55,924 nt of DNA from an uncultured Clostridia bacterium (GCA_947585105.1 CANPWV010000006.1:1-55924); one strand, 5' to 3'; counted from the first letter of the stretch, positions 38,353 to 48,029 are shown. Program-made: numbers and translations. Notes: generated by a model from the sequence alone, not told the origin.

Positions 38353-39249
38353 ATGCTTTATTTAGATTTTGCTAAAAATAGAGAAGATTTTATTTTGGAA
38401 AAAGAGGAAAAACTTCCAAATTTTATTAAAAATATTTTATATCATTTTAGAAAATTTACTGGACAAGTTGTTTTTTATGAATTAGATGGGAAAAGAGTTG
38501 CTTTGATTTCAAAATTAAATAAGAAAACTTTTAAAAACTTAGATAAGATTTTTAAAATTGATGTTACTAAAAATGTTTGTGTTTGCGATTATTTAATAGA
38601 AAATGAGAATTTTTCTGATTTTTTGAAATCTAGAAATTTGAAGATTTTTGATGGAAAATGGCTTTTTAAATATTTGATTTGTGATATTTCAGAATTTATA
38701 TGTAAAAAGCTTGAAATGATTCCTGAAAATAATGAAATATCTTTGCTTATAGATGATCCAGATCTTCTTACTTTTGATACAATTAAAAATTTATCTCAAA
38801 AATTTAAAAATATAAATATTATAACAACTAAAATAGGGAAGTTTAGAAAGATAGAAGAAGAGATTACAAGTGAAACAGGGCTAATTTTAAATATTACAAA
38901 TAATTTCAAAAGAGCTTGTTTAAAATCAAAAATTGTTTTTAACTTTGATTTTGATGAGAAAAATTTTAGTAAAATTATATTTATGCCAAGCGCTTTTATA
39001 GTGAATTTAGATAGATTTCTTCCTGTTAAACAAAGTAATTTCGTCGGAAAAAATATTGATTTTTATAGTATAAATTTGCCAATAAAATATAAAAAAGTTT
39101 ATGACAGATTAAACAAGTTTAATTCAAGTGTTTTATATGAAAGTTTTATTTATAAAAGAACATCAAATCAAAATATTTGGAATGAAATAGAAAAAGATAA
39201 TATAGAAATTTTATTGTTAGAAAGTGAGAAAAAAAGAGTTTTTTGTTGA
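38353..39249 (+). CDS. Soluble protein of unknown function
   Basis: 298 residues from ATG 38353, chosen because AAAGGGGTGG sits at the right distance; GTG 38344 overlaps that site. No signal peptide or membrane helix. It alternates hydrophobic strands and charged helices; stretches such as EISLLIDDPDLLTFD and NINIITTKIGKFRKIEEEI suggest a Rossmann-like or DHH-like fold, but I see no cofactor or metal motif. The fba promoter overlaps its stop codon. I do not recognise a family. Confidence 0.65.
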   Translation: MLYLDFAKNREDFILEKEEKLPNFIKNILYHFRKFTGQVVFYELDGKRVALISKLNKKTFKNLDKIFKIDVTKNVCVCDYLIENENFSDFLKSRNLKIFDGKWLFKYLICDISEFICKKLEMIPENNEISLLIDDPDLLTFDTIKNLSQKFKNINIITTKIGKFRKIEEEITSETGLILNITNNFKRACLKSKIVFNFDFDEKNFSKIIFMPSAFIVNLDRFLPVKQSNFVGKNIDFYSINLPIKYKKVYDRLNKFNSSVLYESFIYKRTSNQNIWNEIEKDNIEILLLESEKKRVFC

Positions 39250-39274
39250 CAAAAATAATAAAAAGAAATAAAAT
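39246..39274 (+). promoter_or_regulatory. Promoter of the aldolase gene
   Basis: TTGACA overlapping the upstream stop codon, 17 bp, TAAAAT. Confidence 0.85.
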
Positions 39275-39313
39275 GTTTCTAACTTAAAAATTTATATTTA
39301 GGAGGTAATTTTT

Positions 39314-40243
39314 ATGAGTTTAGTTACAACAAAGGAAATGTTTGAAAAATCAATGAAGGAGAAATTTGCAATTGGTGCTTTTAATATAAATAATATGGAA
39401 TTTATACAAGCAATTACAGATGCTGCAAATGAAGCAAAATCACCAGTTATACTACAAGTTTCATCTGGAGCTATAAAATATGCAAGATTGCCATATTTAT
39501 TAAAAATGGTAGAGGCTGCTGTAGAAACAACAGATATTCCAATTGCTTTACATTTAGATCATGGACCAGATTTTGAAACTTGTAAAATGTGTATAGATAA
39601 TGGATTTACATCAGTTATGATTGATGCTTCATCACACGAATTTGAGGAAAATGTTAGATTGACAAAAGAAGTAGTAGATTATGCTCATAGTCATGGAGTA
39701 GTTGTTGAAGCTGAACTTGGAACTCTTGCTGGTGTAGAAGATGATGTTTCAGTAGAATCTGATGATGCTAAATATACAAATCCTGACCAAGCTTATGAAT
39801 TTGTACAAAGAACAGGTTGCGATTCATTAGCTATTGCTATTGGTACAAGCCATGGTGCTTACAAATTTAAAGGTGATGCAAAATTAAGATTTGATATATT
39901 AGAAAAAGTAAAAGAAAAATTACCTAATACTCCAATCGTTTTACATGGAGCTTCAAGCGTAATTCCTAGATTAGTAGATATGTGTAATAATAATGGAGCA
40001 AATATTCCTGGAGCAAAAGGTTGTCCAGATGAAATGTTAAAAGAGGCTGGTCAAAGAGGAGTTTCAAAAATTAATGTTGATACAGATCTTCGTTTAGCAA
40101 TGACAGCTCAAGTAAGAAGAGTATTTAATGAAAATCCTGAAGTATTTGATCCTAGAAAATATTTAGGTGCTGCTCGTGATGAAATAAAAGATGTAGTTTT
40201 AAACAAGATAAATAATGTATTTTGTTCTAATGGAAAAGCTTAA
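39314..40243 (+). CDS. fba: Class II fructose-bisphosphate aldolase
   Basis: A 309-residue zinc-dependent aldolase splitting fructose 1,6-bisphosphate in glycolysis. Metal and catalytic blocks: PIALHLDHGPDFETCK (His-x-Asp-His), VEAELGTLAG (Glu), IAIGTSHGAYKFKG (His) and IVLHGASSV (His). NVDTDLRLAMTAQVRR closes the signature. It has its own consensus promoter and an AGGAGG ribosome site, as expected for an abundant enzyme, and contains no CGG site. Confidence 0.97.
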   Translation: MSLVTTKEMFEKSMKEKFAIGAFNINNMEFIQAITDAANEAKSPVILQVSSGAIKYARLPYLLKMVEAAVETTDIPIALHLDHGPDFETCKMCIDNGFTSVMIDASSHEFEENVRLTKEVVDYAHSHGVVVEAELGTLAGVEDDVSVESDDAKYTNPDQAYEFVQRTGCDSLAIAIGTSHGAYKFKGDAKLRFDILEKVKEKLPNTPIVLHGASSVIPRLVDMCNNNGANIPGAKGCPDEMLKEAGQRGVSKINVDTDLRLAMTAQVRRVFNENPEVFDPRKYLGAARDEIKDVVLNKINNVFCSNGKA

Positions 40244-40332
40244 AACAAGATTTTTTCCAAAAATTATGATTGAATTTTGAAAACAAGTATGTTAAAACAG
40301 TAATTGAAGTAAATAGTAAAGGAGATAAATAT

Positions 40333-42111
40333 ATGAGAAAATTTAAGAAAATAATTCTAATCATGATTTTAATTTTAATGATATTTTCTATAAATGAATT
40401 TGCTTCATTTGAGATAAATACTAAAAATGTAGAAGAAAATTCTCAAAGTTCTGAAATAGATTTAAATGATCCACTTTCTCAAGGAAGAAGAGTGGCTACT
40501 GACAAACCAGATGATGGAATAATGACTATCTCAGTACATACTGAAGATATTAGTTCAATCATTTCAAAATTTGAAGATGGAACAAAAGCTGTAGGAATTG
40601 ACGTTTCAGCGTGGCAAGAAGATATTGATTGGCAACAAGTTGCAAATTCAGGTGTAAAGTTTGCTATTTTGAGATGTTGCTATAGAGGAACAACAGATGG
40701 AAAATTATATGAAGATAAATATTTTAAGAAAAATATTGAAGGTGCTATAAACAACGGAATATATGTTGGTGTATATTGTTATTCTGCTGCCTTAAACGAA
40801 GATGAAGCTATTGAAGAAGCAAATATGACTTTAGACTTGATAAAAGGTTATGATATAAAATATTTTGTTGCTTATGATTATGAAGAATGGGAACCAAAAG
40901 GCCACAGAACTGATAATTTAAGCCTAGAACAAATTAATAAAAATGGTGAGGCTTTCTTATCAAAAATAAGAGAAAATGGTTATACTGCTACACTTTATGG
41001 AAGCGCTTACTATGTAAATAATAGTTGGGATAGTAAAATAACTTCAAATAATGATGTTTGGGTTGCTCACTATTATCAAGCTAAACCAAATTGCGAAAAA
41101 TATAATATTTGGCAATATTCTGATCAAGGACAAGTTCCAGGAATAAAAGGAAATGTAGATATAGACGTAGATAATACATATTATTTTATTCATAATAATA
41201 TAGATATTTCTCCATATATGTTCAATTCTACATATTATTCAGATTGCTATCCTGATTTAAAAGCTGCTTTTGGCTATAATGAAGATTTATTAAGAAACCA
41301 TTTTGAATCATGTGGTAAAAAAGAAGGAAGAACAGGAAGCCCAATATTTGATCCAGTATATTATATGAACAAATATCCAGATATTAAGAATGCTTTTGGC
41401 AATGACTATGTTGCTGCTTACAATCATTTTGTAATGTTTGGAGCTATCGAGGGAAGACAAGGTAGTAAATATGCTGACAGTAATTATTATTTAAAAACAT
41501 ATAATGATTTATTAAGAACTTTTTATTCTAGTAAAACTAAAGCCTTAGCTCATTTTATGGATTGCGGTATTAATGAAGAAAGACAAGGAAGTAGTGAATT
41601 TTTCTCAGTAGATTACAAAAATTCTACTACACCATATTATAGAAAACATCTAGGAAATGACTACATGAAATATATGGCTTTAGATAATGGTGGAAAACCA
41701 ATTATAGATAATAATATAGATATTTCAGTATATATGTTTGATCCTAAATATTATTATGACAAATATGAAGATTTAAGAACAGTAATTGGATGGGATGAAG
41801 AGGCTTTAAGACAACATTTTGAAGATTTTGGAAAAAAAGAAGGCCGTCAAGGTTCAATAATATTTGATCCAGTATATTATTTAAATGAATATCAAGATAT
41901 TAAAAATAGTTTTGGTAATGACTATGTTTCAGCTTATAATCATTTTGTAATGTTTGGAGCTGTTGAGGGAAGAAGTGGAAGTGAAGAACTTCAAGTAGGA
42001 AAGTATCTTGATAATTATATTGATTTACAAGAAACTTTCGGATCATATTATACAAAGGCGATTCAGCACTATATTCTTTTCGGAAAAAATGAGGGAAGAA
42101 AAGGAAATTAA
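40333..42111 (+). CDS. Secreted GH25 lysozyme with C-terminal repeats
   Basis: 592 residues from ATG 40333 behind AAAGGAGATAAAT; the TTG at 40270 lacks a ribosome site. A signal peptide lies at about 1-22. The GH25 (muramidase) domain runs about 85-280 with VGIDVSAWQEDIDWQ (first Asp), FAILRCCYRG, YFVAYDYEEWE (catalytic Asp/Glu) and YNIWQYSDQG. The remaining 300 residues hold about seven copies of a 40-45-residue repeat with the pattern FDPVYYxNxYPDIKNAFGND...HFxxxGxxEGRxGS, probably a wall-binding array. Two blocks, beginning about 41200 and 41700, are near-duplicates at the protein level. It may remodel its own wall or attack other bacteria. Confidence 0.9.
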   Translation: MRKFKKIILIMILILMIFSINEFASFEINTKNVEENSQSSEIDLNDPLSQGRRVATDKPDDGIMTISVHTEDISSIISKFEDGTKAVGIDVSAWQEDIDWQQVANSGVKFAILRCCYRGTTDGKLYEDKYFKKNIEGAINNGIYVGVYCYSAALNEDEAIEEANMTLDLIKGYDIKYFVAYDYEEWEPKGHRTDNLSLEQINKNGEAFLSKIRENGYTATLYGSAYYVNNSWDSKITSNNDVWVAHYYQAKPNCEKYNIWQYSDQGQVPGIKGNVDIDVDNTYYFIHNNIDISPYMFNSTYYSDCYPDLKAAFGYNEDLLRNHFESCGKKEGRTGSPIFDPVYYMNKYPDIKNAFGNDYVAAYNHFVMFGAIEGRQGSKYADSNYYLKTYNDLLRTFYSSKTKALAHFMDCGINEERQGSSEFFSVDYKNSTTPYYRKHLGNDYMKYMALDNGGKPIIDNNIDISVYMFDPKYYYDKYEDLRTVIGWDEEALRQHFEDFGKKEGRQGSIIFDPVYYLNEYQDIKNSFGNDYVSAYNHFVMFGAVEGRSGSEELQVGKYLDNYIDLQETFGSYYTKAIQHYILFGKNEGRKGN

Positions 42112-42121
42112 ACTATGAAAA

Positions 42122-42163
42122 TGAGTTGAGAATTTTTATTAATTCTCAACTCAAATTTTTTTA
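42122..42163 (+). terminator. Terminator after the GH25 gene
   Basis: GAGTTGAGAATT / AATTCTCAACTC stem, then AAATTTTTTT. Confidence 0.9.
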
Positions 42164-42182
42164 AAAAATTTAATAAATATGG

Positions 42183-42211
42183 TTGTTAAACTTTTTTTAT
42201 TATGATATAAT
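42183..42211 (+). promoter_or_regulatory. Promoter of the TPR gene
   Basis: TTGTTA, 17 bp, TATAAT. Confidence 0.75.
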
Positions 42212-42249
42212 GAGTTCGAAATTTAGGATGTTAAAATGGAGGAACAAAA

Positions 42250-43569
42250 TTGCTAGAAGAGGTATTATTTATATTAATAGCGTTTGCGTTGTTTATGATA
42301 ATTTTTTCTAAAATAATTAGACATAATGACTACAATTATATAGCTATTTTAGTTTTACAAGCAATAGGTATTGCAATTTGTTTTATTGAAATAAAAATTG
42401 GAATTCATTCAAATTGGTTTTTTACATTATTGAGATATTTATTATCAGTAATTTTGCCAACAGTAATAATATTTTTGGAAATAAAAGGAATTAATTTCTC
42501 AGAAATTATAACTGTAAATATTGCTAAAATATTGATAGCTTTTGGAAAAAATAAAGAAGCAAAACAATTATTAACTAAATTATCAGAAAAATATAAAGAT
42601 AGTTATATGGCTCATATACTTCTTGCTGAAATATATGAAAAAGAAGGCGGAAGAAGAAAAGCAATTGATGAATACGTTATGGCTCTAGATATTAGAGGAA
42701 ATGATTATGAGTCATATTTTAAAATTGCTAGAATGTTAAAAGAGTTAGATAAAAAAGACGAATCAGTTCAGATGCTTCAAACTCTTTTAAAAGCTAAGCC
42801 AGATTATTTAGAAGCAACTATGATTTTAGGTGAAATTTTATGCGAGCAAGATAGATTTAAAGAAGCTGCAAATGTTTATCAAGATTCTTTAAAATATCAT
42901 TCTAGTGAATATGATTTATATTACAGTTTAGGAATAGTTTTCACGAGACTTAACGATTTTTCTCAAGCTAAAGAAATGTATGAAAAAGCAGCTTCGCTTA
43001 ATCATAAATTGTTTGGAGCTTATTATAATCTTGGTCAAATTTGCTTTATCGAAAGAGATTTTGATATGGCTGAAAAATATTTTGAAAAATGTTTATATGA
43101 TGAAGAACTGGAAGCAATGTCATATTATGGATTAGCTAAAATTTATGTTATAAAAGGTTTGAAAGAAAAAGCAATTACTTTTATAAATAAAGCGATAGAA
43201 ATTGATCCAAATTTGCTAAAAAAAGCGTCAAAAGAAAGATTATTTAATGAAATAAAAGAATATATTACAGTTTCAGTAAAAATGGATGAAAAAGAACCTG
43301 AAGAAAAAACTTTAACAGAGGAAGATTTTATAGATGTTCCATATACAAAAGAATTAGGAGAAAAACAGGCTCAAGTTCATCTTGAAAATACTACTGATTT
43401 AGTTCATGATATTAAAGAAAACACTGAAAAACAGCGAGCTGAACAAATAGTAACAAATATAATTAATAAAGAAAAATTAAGAAAAATGCTTGAAGAAGAA
43501 CAAAATAAATTAGATGAAAATAATAAAGAACAAAACAGCGAAGAAAAGCAAAAAACTGACAATTTTTAA
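42250..43569 (+). CDS. Membrane-anchored TPR protein
   Basis: 439 residues. The start is TTG 42250 behind ATGGAGGAACAAA; the overlapping ATG 42236 stops after five codons. Three hydrophobic segments (about 3-20, 28-46, 52-75) are followed by about six tetratricopeptide repeats (about 85-330), for example YESYFKIARMLKELDKKDES and FGAYYNLGQICFIERDFDMA. An acidic, Glu/Lys-rich, coiled tail ends the protein. TPR arrays bind partner proteins; none can be named. It has its own promoter and precedes dpaA. Confidence 0.85.
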   Translation: MLEEVLFILIAFALFMIIFSKIIRHNDYNYIAILVLQAIGIAICFIEIKIGIHSNWFFTLLRYLLSVILPTVIIFLEIKGINFSEIITVNIAKILIAFGKNKEAKQLLTKLSEKYKDSYMAHILLAEIYEKEGGRRKAIDEYVMALDIRGNDYESYFKIARMLKELDKKDESVQMLQTLLKAKPDYLEATMILGEILCEQDRFKEAANVYQDSLKYHSSEYDLYYSLGIVFTRLNDFSQAKEMYEKAASLNHKLFGAYYNLGQICFIERDFDMAEKYFEKCLYDEELEAMSYYGLAKIYVIKGLKEKAITFINKAIEIDPNLLKKASKERLFNEIKEYITVSVKMDEKEPEEKTLTEEDFIDVPYTKELGEKQAQVHLENTTDLVHDIKENTEKQRAEQIVTNIINKEKLRKMLEEEQNKLDENNKEQNSEEKQKTDNF

Positions 43570-43641
43570 AATCATAAATATATTTTTAAATACATAAGAT
43601 GAAATAGATTTAAATTGGTCTATGTCGAAAGGAGAAAAATT

Positions 43642-44514
43642 ATGAGTAAAGTAATTTCAGTAGTTGGAGGAGACTTAAGAATTGTAAAATTAGTGGAAAT
43701 GCTAATTGAAGACAATTATACAGTTTATACTTATGGTTTGGAATATTCAGAAGAATTATTAAAATTAGATAAAGTTGAGATGTGTCCAACATTAGAAGAA
43801 GCTGTAAAAGACGCTAAAGCTGTTGTAGGTCCAATTCCATTATCAAGTGATAGAAAAAATCTTTCTATGCCTTTTAGTAATATAAAATTACCAATTGAAG
43901 ATTTTATAAATTGCTTAAATGGAAAAACACTTATTGCTGGAAATATTACAGAGCCTGTAAGAAATATTTTAGATGAAAAATCTATAGTTTATATAGATTT
44001 ATTAAAAAGAGAAGAATTTTCAGTATTAAATACAATTGCTACTGCTGAGGGAACAATTCAAATAGCTATGGAAGAAACACAAAGAACTGTTCATGGTAGA
44101 AATGTGTTAATAATGGGATTTGGAAGAATTGGAAAAGTTTTATCAAAGATGCTTTCTGGAATTGGAGCAAAGGTTTATTGTGAGGCCAGAAAAAATGAAG
44201 ATATTGCTTGGATTAAAGCTTATGGATATGAGCCAATTCATTTAAATGATTTAGATAAACATTTAGGAAAGTTTGATATTATTATAAATACAATACCATT
44301 CCAAATTTTAGACAATGATAGATTAGAATTATTAAAGAAAGATGTTTTAATAATAGATCTTGCTTCTAACCCAGGTGGTGTTGATAGAAAAGCTGCAAAA
44401 GAAAAAAATGTTAAACTTGTTTGGGCTTTATCACTTCCTGGAAAAGTTGCGCCAGTTACTAGTGCGGAATTTATTAAGGAAACATTGTACCACGCTCTAA
44501 AAGAAATGGAGTAA
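43642..44514 (+). CDS. dpaA: Dipicolinate synthase subunit A
   Basis: 290 residues. It has an N-terminal dipicolinate synthase A domain (SVVGGDLRIVKLVEML, PTLEEAVKDAKAVVGPIPL) and a C-terminal Rossmann domain (NVLIMGFGRIGKVLSKMLSG) that oxidises dihydrodipicolinate to dipicolinic acid in the mother cell. The start is ATG 43642 behind AAAGGAG; 43615 would place the ribosome site within the gene. The partner subunit DpaB is usually next to it but is absent here; the following gene is uppP. DpaA draws on the DapA product. Confidence 0.93.
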   Translation: MSKVISVVGGDLRIVKLVEMLIEDNYTVYTYGLEYSEELLKLDKVEMCPTLEEAVKDAKAVVGPIPLSSDRKNLSMPFSNIKLPIEDFINCLNGKTLIAGNITEPVRNILDEKSIVYIDLLKREEFSVLNTIATAEGTIQIAMEETQRTVHGRNVLIMGFGRIGKVLSKMLSGIGAKVYCEARKNEDIAWIKAYGYEPIHLNDLDKHLGKFDIIINTIPFQILDNDRLELLKKDVLIIDLASNPGGVDRKAAKEKNVKLVWALSLPGKVAPVTSAEFIKETLYHALKEME

Positions 44515-44554
44515 TTTCCACGAGGATTAAAAACATAAGAAGGAAATTTATAAA

Positions 44555-45382
44555 ATGACAATTTTACAGAGTTTAATATTAGGAATTATACAGGCTCTTA
44601 CGGAATTTTTGCCTGTATCAAGTTCAGCTCATTTAAAAATCTTTCCATGGATTTTTGGTTGGGAAACACCAGACAGCTTTGAAGTTGCTCTTCATTTTGG
44701 AACTTTACTTGCAATAGTAGTTTACTTTTTTAAAGATTGGATTAGATTAATAACAGCTGGATTTACAGTGGCTTTTAAAAAGAAAAATTTAGGAAAACAT
44801 GATAAAGATATAAAACAAGATGGAAAAATGTTTTGGTATTTAGTAATTGCTACTATTCCGGCTGGAATCTTAAGTTTAGTTTTAGACTGGGTAACAGATA
44901 AAATTATAAATGGAAATATTTTATTTGAAATGGGCTTAATTGCTATTGCTTTAGTAGTTTTAGGTATTGTTTTATATATAGTTGATAAAACAGCTGAAGC
45001 TAAATATAAATATGAAGATATAACTTTAAAACAGAGTTTATTAATTGGAATGTCACAAGCTTTAGCTGCTGCGTTTCCTGGAACATCTCGTTCTGGAATG
45101 ACAATGACTGTTGCTAGAAGCTTAAAAATAGAAAGAGAATCAGCTGCAAAATTTTCATTTTTACTTGCAACCCCAATTACATTTGCTGCTGTTTTAGTAG
45201 ATTTAAAAGATTTTGTTTTTAATACACAATTTTTTGTCGGAGTATTATCAAGTTTTATTTTAGGTTTAATTGTAATTAAATTCTTCTTGAGTTATTTAAG
45301 AAAAGGAAGCTTTAAGGGCTTTGCGATTTACAGAGTTTTACTCGGAGTCGTGATTACGATATTAATATTGATGAGAATTTGA
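44555..45382 (+). CDS. uppP: Undecaprenyl-diphosphatase UppP (BacA)
   Basis: A 275-residue membrane enzyme with about eight helices that recycles the undecaprenyl lipid carrier for wall synthesis; overproduction gives bacitracin resistance. The two signature motifs are present: LTEFLPVSSSAHL (residues about 16-28, catalytic Glu and Ser) and FPGTSRSGMTM (about 173-183, catalytic Arg). The ribosome site is AGAAGGAAA. It sits between a spore gene and the sortase gene without an obvious terminator. Confidence 0.97.
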   Translation: MTILQSLILGIIQALTEFLPVSSSAHLKIFPWIFGWETPDSFEVALHFGTLLAIVVYFFKDWIRLITAGFTVAFKKKNLGKHDKDIKQDGKMFWYLVIATIPAGILSLVLDWVTDKIINGNILFEMGLIAIALVVLGIVLYIVDKTAEAKYKYEDITLKQSLLIGMSQALAAAFPGTSRSGMTMTVARSLKIERESAAKFSFLLATPITFAAVLVDLKDFVFNTQFFVGVLSSFILGLIVIKFFLSYLRKGSFKGFAIYRVLLGVVITILILMRI

Positions 45383-45437
45383 TGTTTAAGAGTGTGGTAG
45401 ACGACACATAATACAACAAAAGAAAGGAAAGAAAAAT

Positions 45438-46088
45438 ATGGGAAAACATGACTCAGATGAAAGTATGGGATTTTTCCTAGGTGGAGCAGAAAAAGTTAAA
45501 GATGGATCATTATGGTTATTAAAGAATCTTAAAATTTTATTAATGATTGCTTTAATACCAGCAATTGGTTTTGGTTCTTATTATTTAACAAAATTCATTA
45601 TGAATAAAAAGCCAAACACTGAACCTACTTATGCTGTTGTACCGGGGACTACTAAAGACAGAGAAGAAGAGAAAGAATACATAGGTGGCTACGAATTATT
45701 AGGTGAAATAAAAGCTAGCAAAGTCGGTGTTGATGTTAAAGTTTTAAATCCAACTTTAGATGGTGTTGAATATGTTGAAGATAGTTTAAAGTATGGAGCA
45801 ATATTTTACTTTGGAGAAGGAATAAATGAAATCGGAAATACAGTTATTCTAGGTCATAATAGTTTTTCAAGCTTCTATGGACTTAAAGATTTAGAAATTA
45901 ATGACCAATTTTCTGTTTTAGATAGTAAAGGTAACACCACAACTTATACTGTTATTGAAAAAACAACTTGCGAACCAGATGATTTTTCTAAATTTCTTCC
46001 AATGGAGGAAAAATCTACAGAAATTACTTTGATAACTTGCGAAACAGAGGGAACACAAAGACTTGTAATTAAGGCAATATCAAAATAG
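45438..46088 (+). CDS. Sortase
   Basis: A 216-residue transpeptidase with an N-terminal membrane helix (about 32-52) and a sortase barrel. The catalytic His is in VILGHNSFSSF, the Cys in ITLITCETEG, and the Arg two residues later in TQRLVIKA. The domain lies C-terminal of the anchor, as in class B, D and E enzymes; exact class cannot be set by eye. The next gene ends in a possible sorting signal, so the two are likely enzyme and substrate. Ribosome site AAAGGAAAG. Confidence 0.92.
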   Translation: MGKHDSDESMGFFLGGAEKVKDGSLWLLKNLKILLMIALIPAIGFGSYYLTKFIMNKKPNTEPTYAVVPGTTKDREEEKEYIGGYELLGEIKASKVGVDVKVLNPTLDGVEYVEDSLKYGAIFYFGEGINEIGNTVILGHNSFSSFYGLKDLEINDQFSVLDSKGNTTTYTVIEKTTCEPDDFSKFLPMEEKSTEITLITCETEGTQRLVIKAISK

Positions 46089-46123
46089 AAGTCTAAAAAT
46101 AAAAAACAAAGGAAGTTTAATTT

Positions 46124-47057
46124 ATGAAAACAAAAGTTGTAAAAATATTAAAAATAATATTATTGTTGTTTATAATCAGTTTAGTTTATTCGTGTAAAGT
46201 TCAGGCGAGCGAAGCTAGTATATCTGCTACAAGTTGTAAAGTTGGAGAAAGTTTTACAGTTACAATAAATATTCCTCATGATGTAGTTGGATATGATGTA
46301 GGAAGTGTTACAGCTACATTTTCAGATGGAAGTCAACAAACAGAACGGTAGACAAGGAAATGTTAATATAAATGATTTTAGTTGGCCTGGAAATGTAGTA
46401 TATACATTTAAAAATGTTCAGGTAGCCGGAAATGTTACAATATCTGCTAGTAATGTATTATTATTTGATTCAAATTCAAGTATAATAAATCAGAATCATA
46501 ATTTAGATGGTTCAACAGTAATCGAAGGAGCTCCTGTTACAAATCCTGAGCCAAGTAATCCAACTACTCCTACAACTCCAGATACACCAAGTACTCCTAC
46601 GAATCCTTCAGAACCAACAACTTTAGAATTTTCTGATACAAATGAAAAAATGTATGTAAGTAAAGCGGTTAATTTCCGTCAAAACTATACAACAAATAGT
46701 GGAAGAATAAAAACATTAGAGGCTGGAACAGAAGTTACAAGATTAGGTGTAAGTAAAGGAACTAATGAGGGTTATTCATGGAGTAAAATTAGTTATAATG
46801 GAGTTACAGGTTATGTAGCTACAGAATTTTTAACTTATGATAAACCTGAAGAAACTCCTCCAGAAGAACCTGAAACTCCAGAAACTCCAGAAACTCCTGA
46901 AGAAGTAGATCCAAATCAAGAAAAAATTTCTAAAATTTCAGAAGAACTTGGAGCAATTCCAGAAGTTGGTTTAAATATTGCTACATTTATATTTTTTGGA
47001 AGCTCTATAGTTTGTGTAATTATGATGGTTGAAGTAAAAAGAAAAATTGCAAAATAG
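46124..47057 (+). CDS. Candidate sortase substrate with SH3-like domain, one CGG shift
   Basis: With C 46346 skipped the protein is 310 residues, reading SDGSQQTE-GRQGNVNINDF. A signal peptide (about 1-28) is followed by an Ig-like domain (residues 29-130; SISATSCKVGESFTVTI), a Thr/Pro/Ser linker, a bacterial SH3 domain (VNFRQNYTTNSGRIKTLEAG, about 190-240) and a Pro/Glu/Thr linker. A C-terminal IPEVG, hydrophobic helix and KRKIAK tail follow. That end resembles a sorting signal with IPEVG in place of LPXTG. Without the skip translation ends at codon 76 before the anchor. It lies 35 bp after the sortase gene. Confidence 0.85.
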
Positions 47058-47065
47058 AGGAAAAT

Positions 47066-47926
47066 ATGGACGAAAATAAAATATTAGATGGAAAATTAGT
47101 TTCAAATAAAATTAAAGAAGATTTAAAAATTGAAGTAGAAGATTTGAAAAAAAGAGGAATAACTCCTAAACTTGCGGTTGTGATGGTTGGAGATAATCAA
47201 GCTTCAAAAGTTTATGTGAAAAATAAATCAAAAGCTTGTAATCAAGTTGGAGTTGAATTTGAAGAATTTTTACTAGGCGAAAACACATCTGAAAAAGAAT
47301 TATTTGAATTAATTGATAAATTAAATAATGACAAAACTGTAAATGGAATTTTAGTTCAAAGTCCAGTTCCAAAGCAAATAGATCAAAATAAAGCTTTTGA
47401 AAGAATTAATCCTGAAAAAGATGTTGATGGTTTTAATCCAATTAATGTTGGAAATCTATGTATTGGAAATGACGGATTTATTTCATGTACACCTTTTGGT
47501 GTTATGAAAATTTTTGAATATTATAATATAGAACTAGAAGGAAAAGATGTGGTTGTTTTAGGAAGAAGTAATATTGTTGGAAAGCCTATGTTCCAATGTT
47601 TACTTTCTAAAAATGCAACAGTTACAGTTTGCCATTCAAGAACAAAAAATATAAAAGAAATTACTAGGAATGCGGATATTTTAATTTCTGCAATAGGAAA
47701 ATCAAAATTTGTTACAGAAGATTTTCTAAAAGATGGGGCAATTGTTATAGATGTTGGAATAAATAGACAAGAGGGGTCAAATAAAATCACTCGGTGATGT
47801 TGATTTTGAAGGAGTTTTATCAAAGGTTTCAAGGATTACTCCTGTTCCTCGGTGGCGTTCGGGCCAATGACAATTGCAATGTTAATGTATAATCTTGTAA
47901 AAGCTACAAAAAATCAAAATAAATAA
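47066..47926 (+). CDS. folD: Bifunctional FolD, three CGG shifts
   Basis: 5,10-methylene-tetrahydrofolate dehydrogenase and cyclohydrolase. Skipping C 47792, C 47850 and C 47860 yields 285 residues, exactly the family length. Catalytic Lys is in SKVYVKNKSKA; QSPVPKQID and KDVDGFNPIN are substrate blocks; VVLGRSNIVGKP binds NADP. Shift one gives NKIT-GDVDFEGV. Shifts two and three, ten bases apart, rebuild the invariant TPVP-GGV-GPMTIAML motif. Only the triple skip restores it; no single or double frame does. It starts 8 bp after the preceding gene. Confidence 0.95.
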
Positions 47927-47946
47927 CACGGCAAAATCAAATTAAA

Positions 47947-47987
47947 ATGAAAAACGAGAGCATATTATGCTTTCGTTTTTTATTATA
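47947..47987 (+). terminator. folD terminator
   Basis: AAAACGAGAGCATA / TATGCTTTCGTTTT stem with a short loop and T run. Confidence 0.85.
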
Positions 47988-48029
47988 TAAAGAAGTTTTA
48001 AAAATTTCTTAAATTATAAGGAGGAAAAT

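Noticed and set aside
11873-45382. Stop codon reassignment (UGA)
   Set aside because: UGA ends several complete genes at the expected place, including the TraX-like gene, guaA and uppP.
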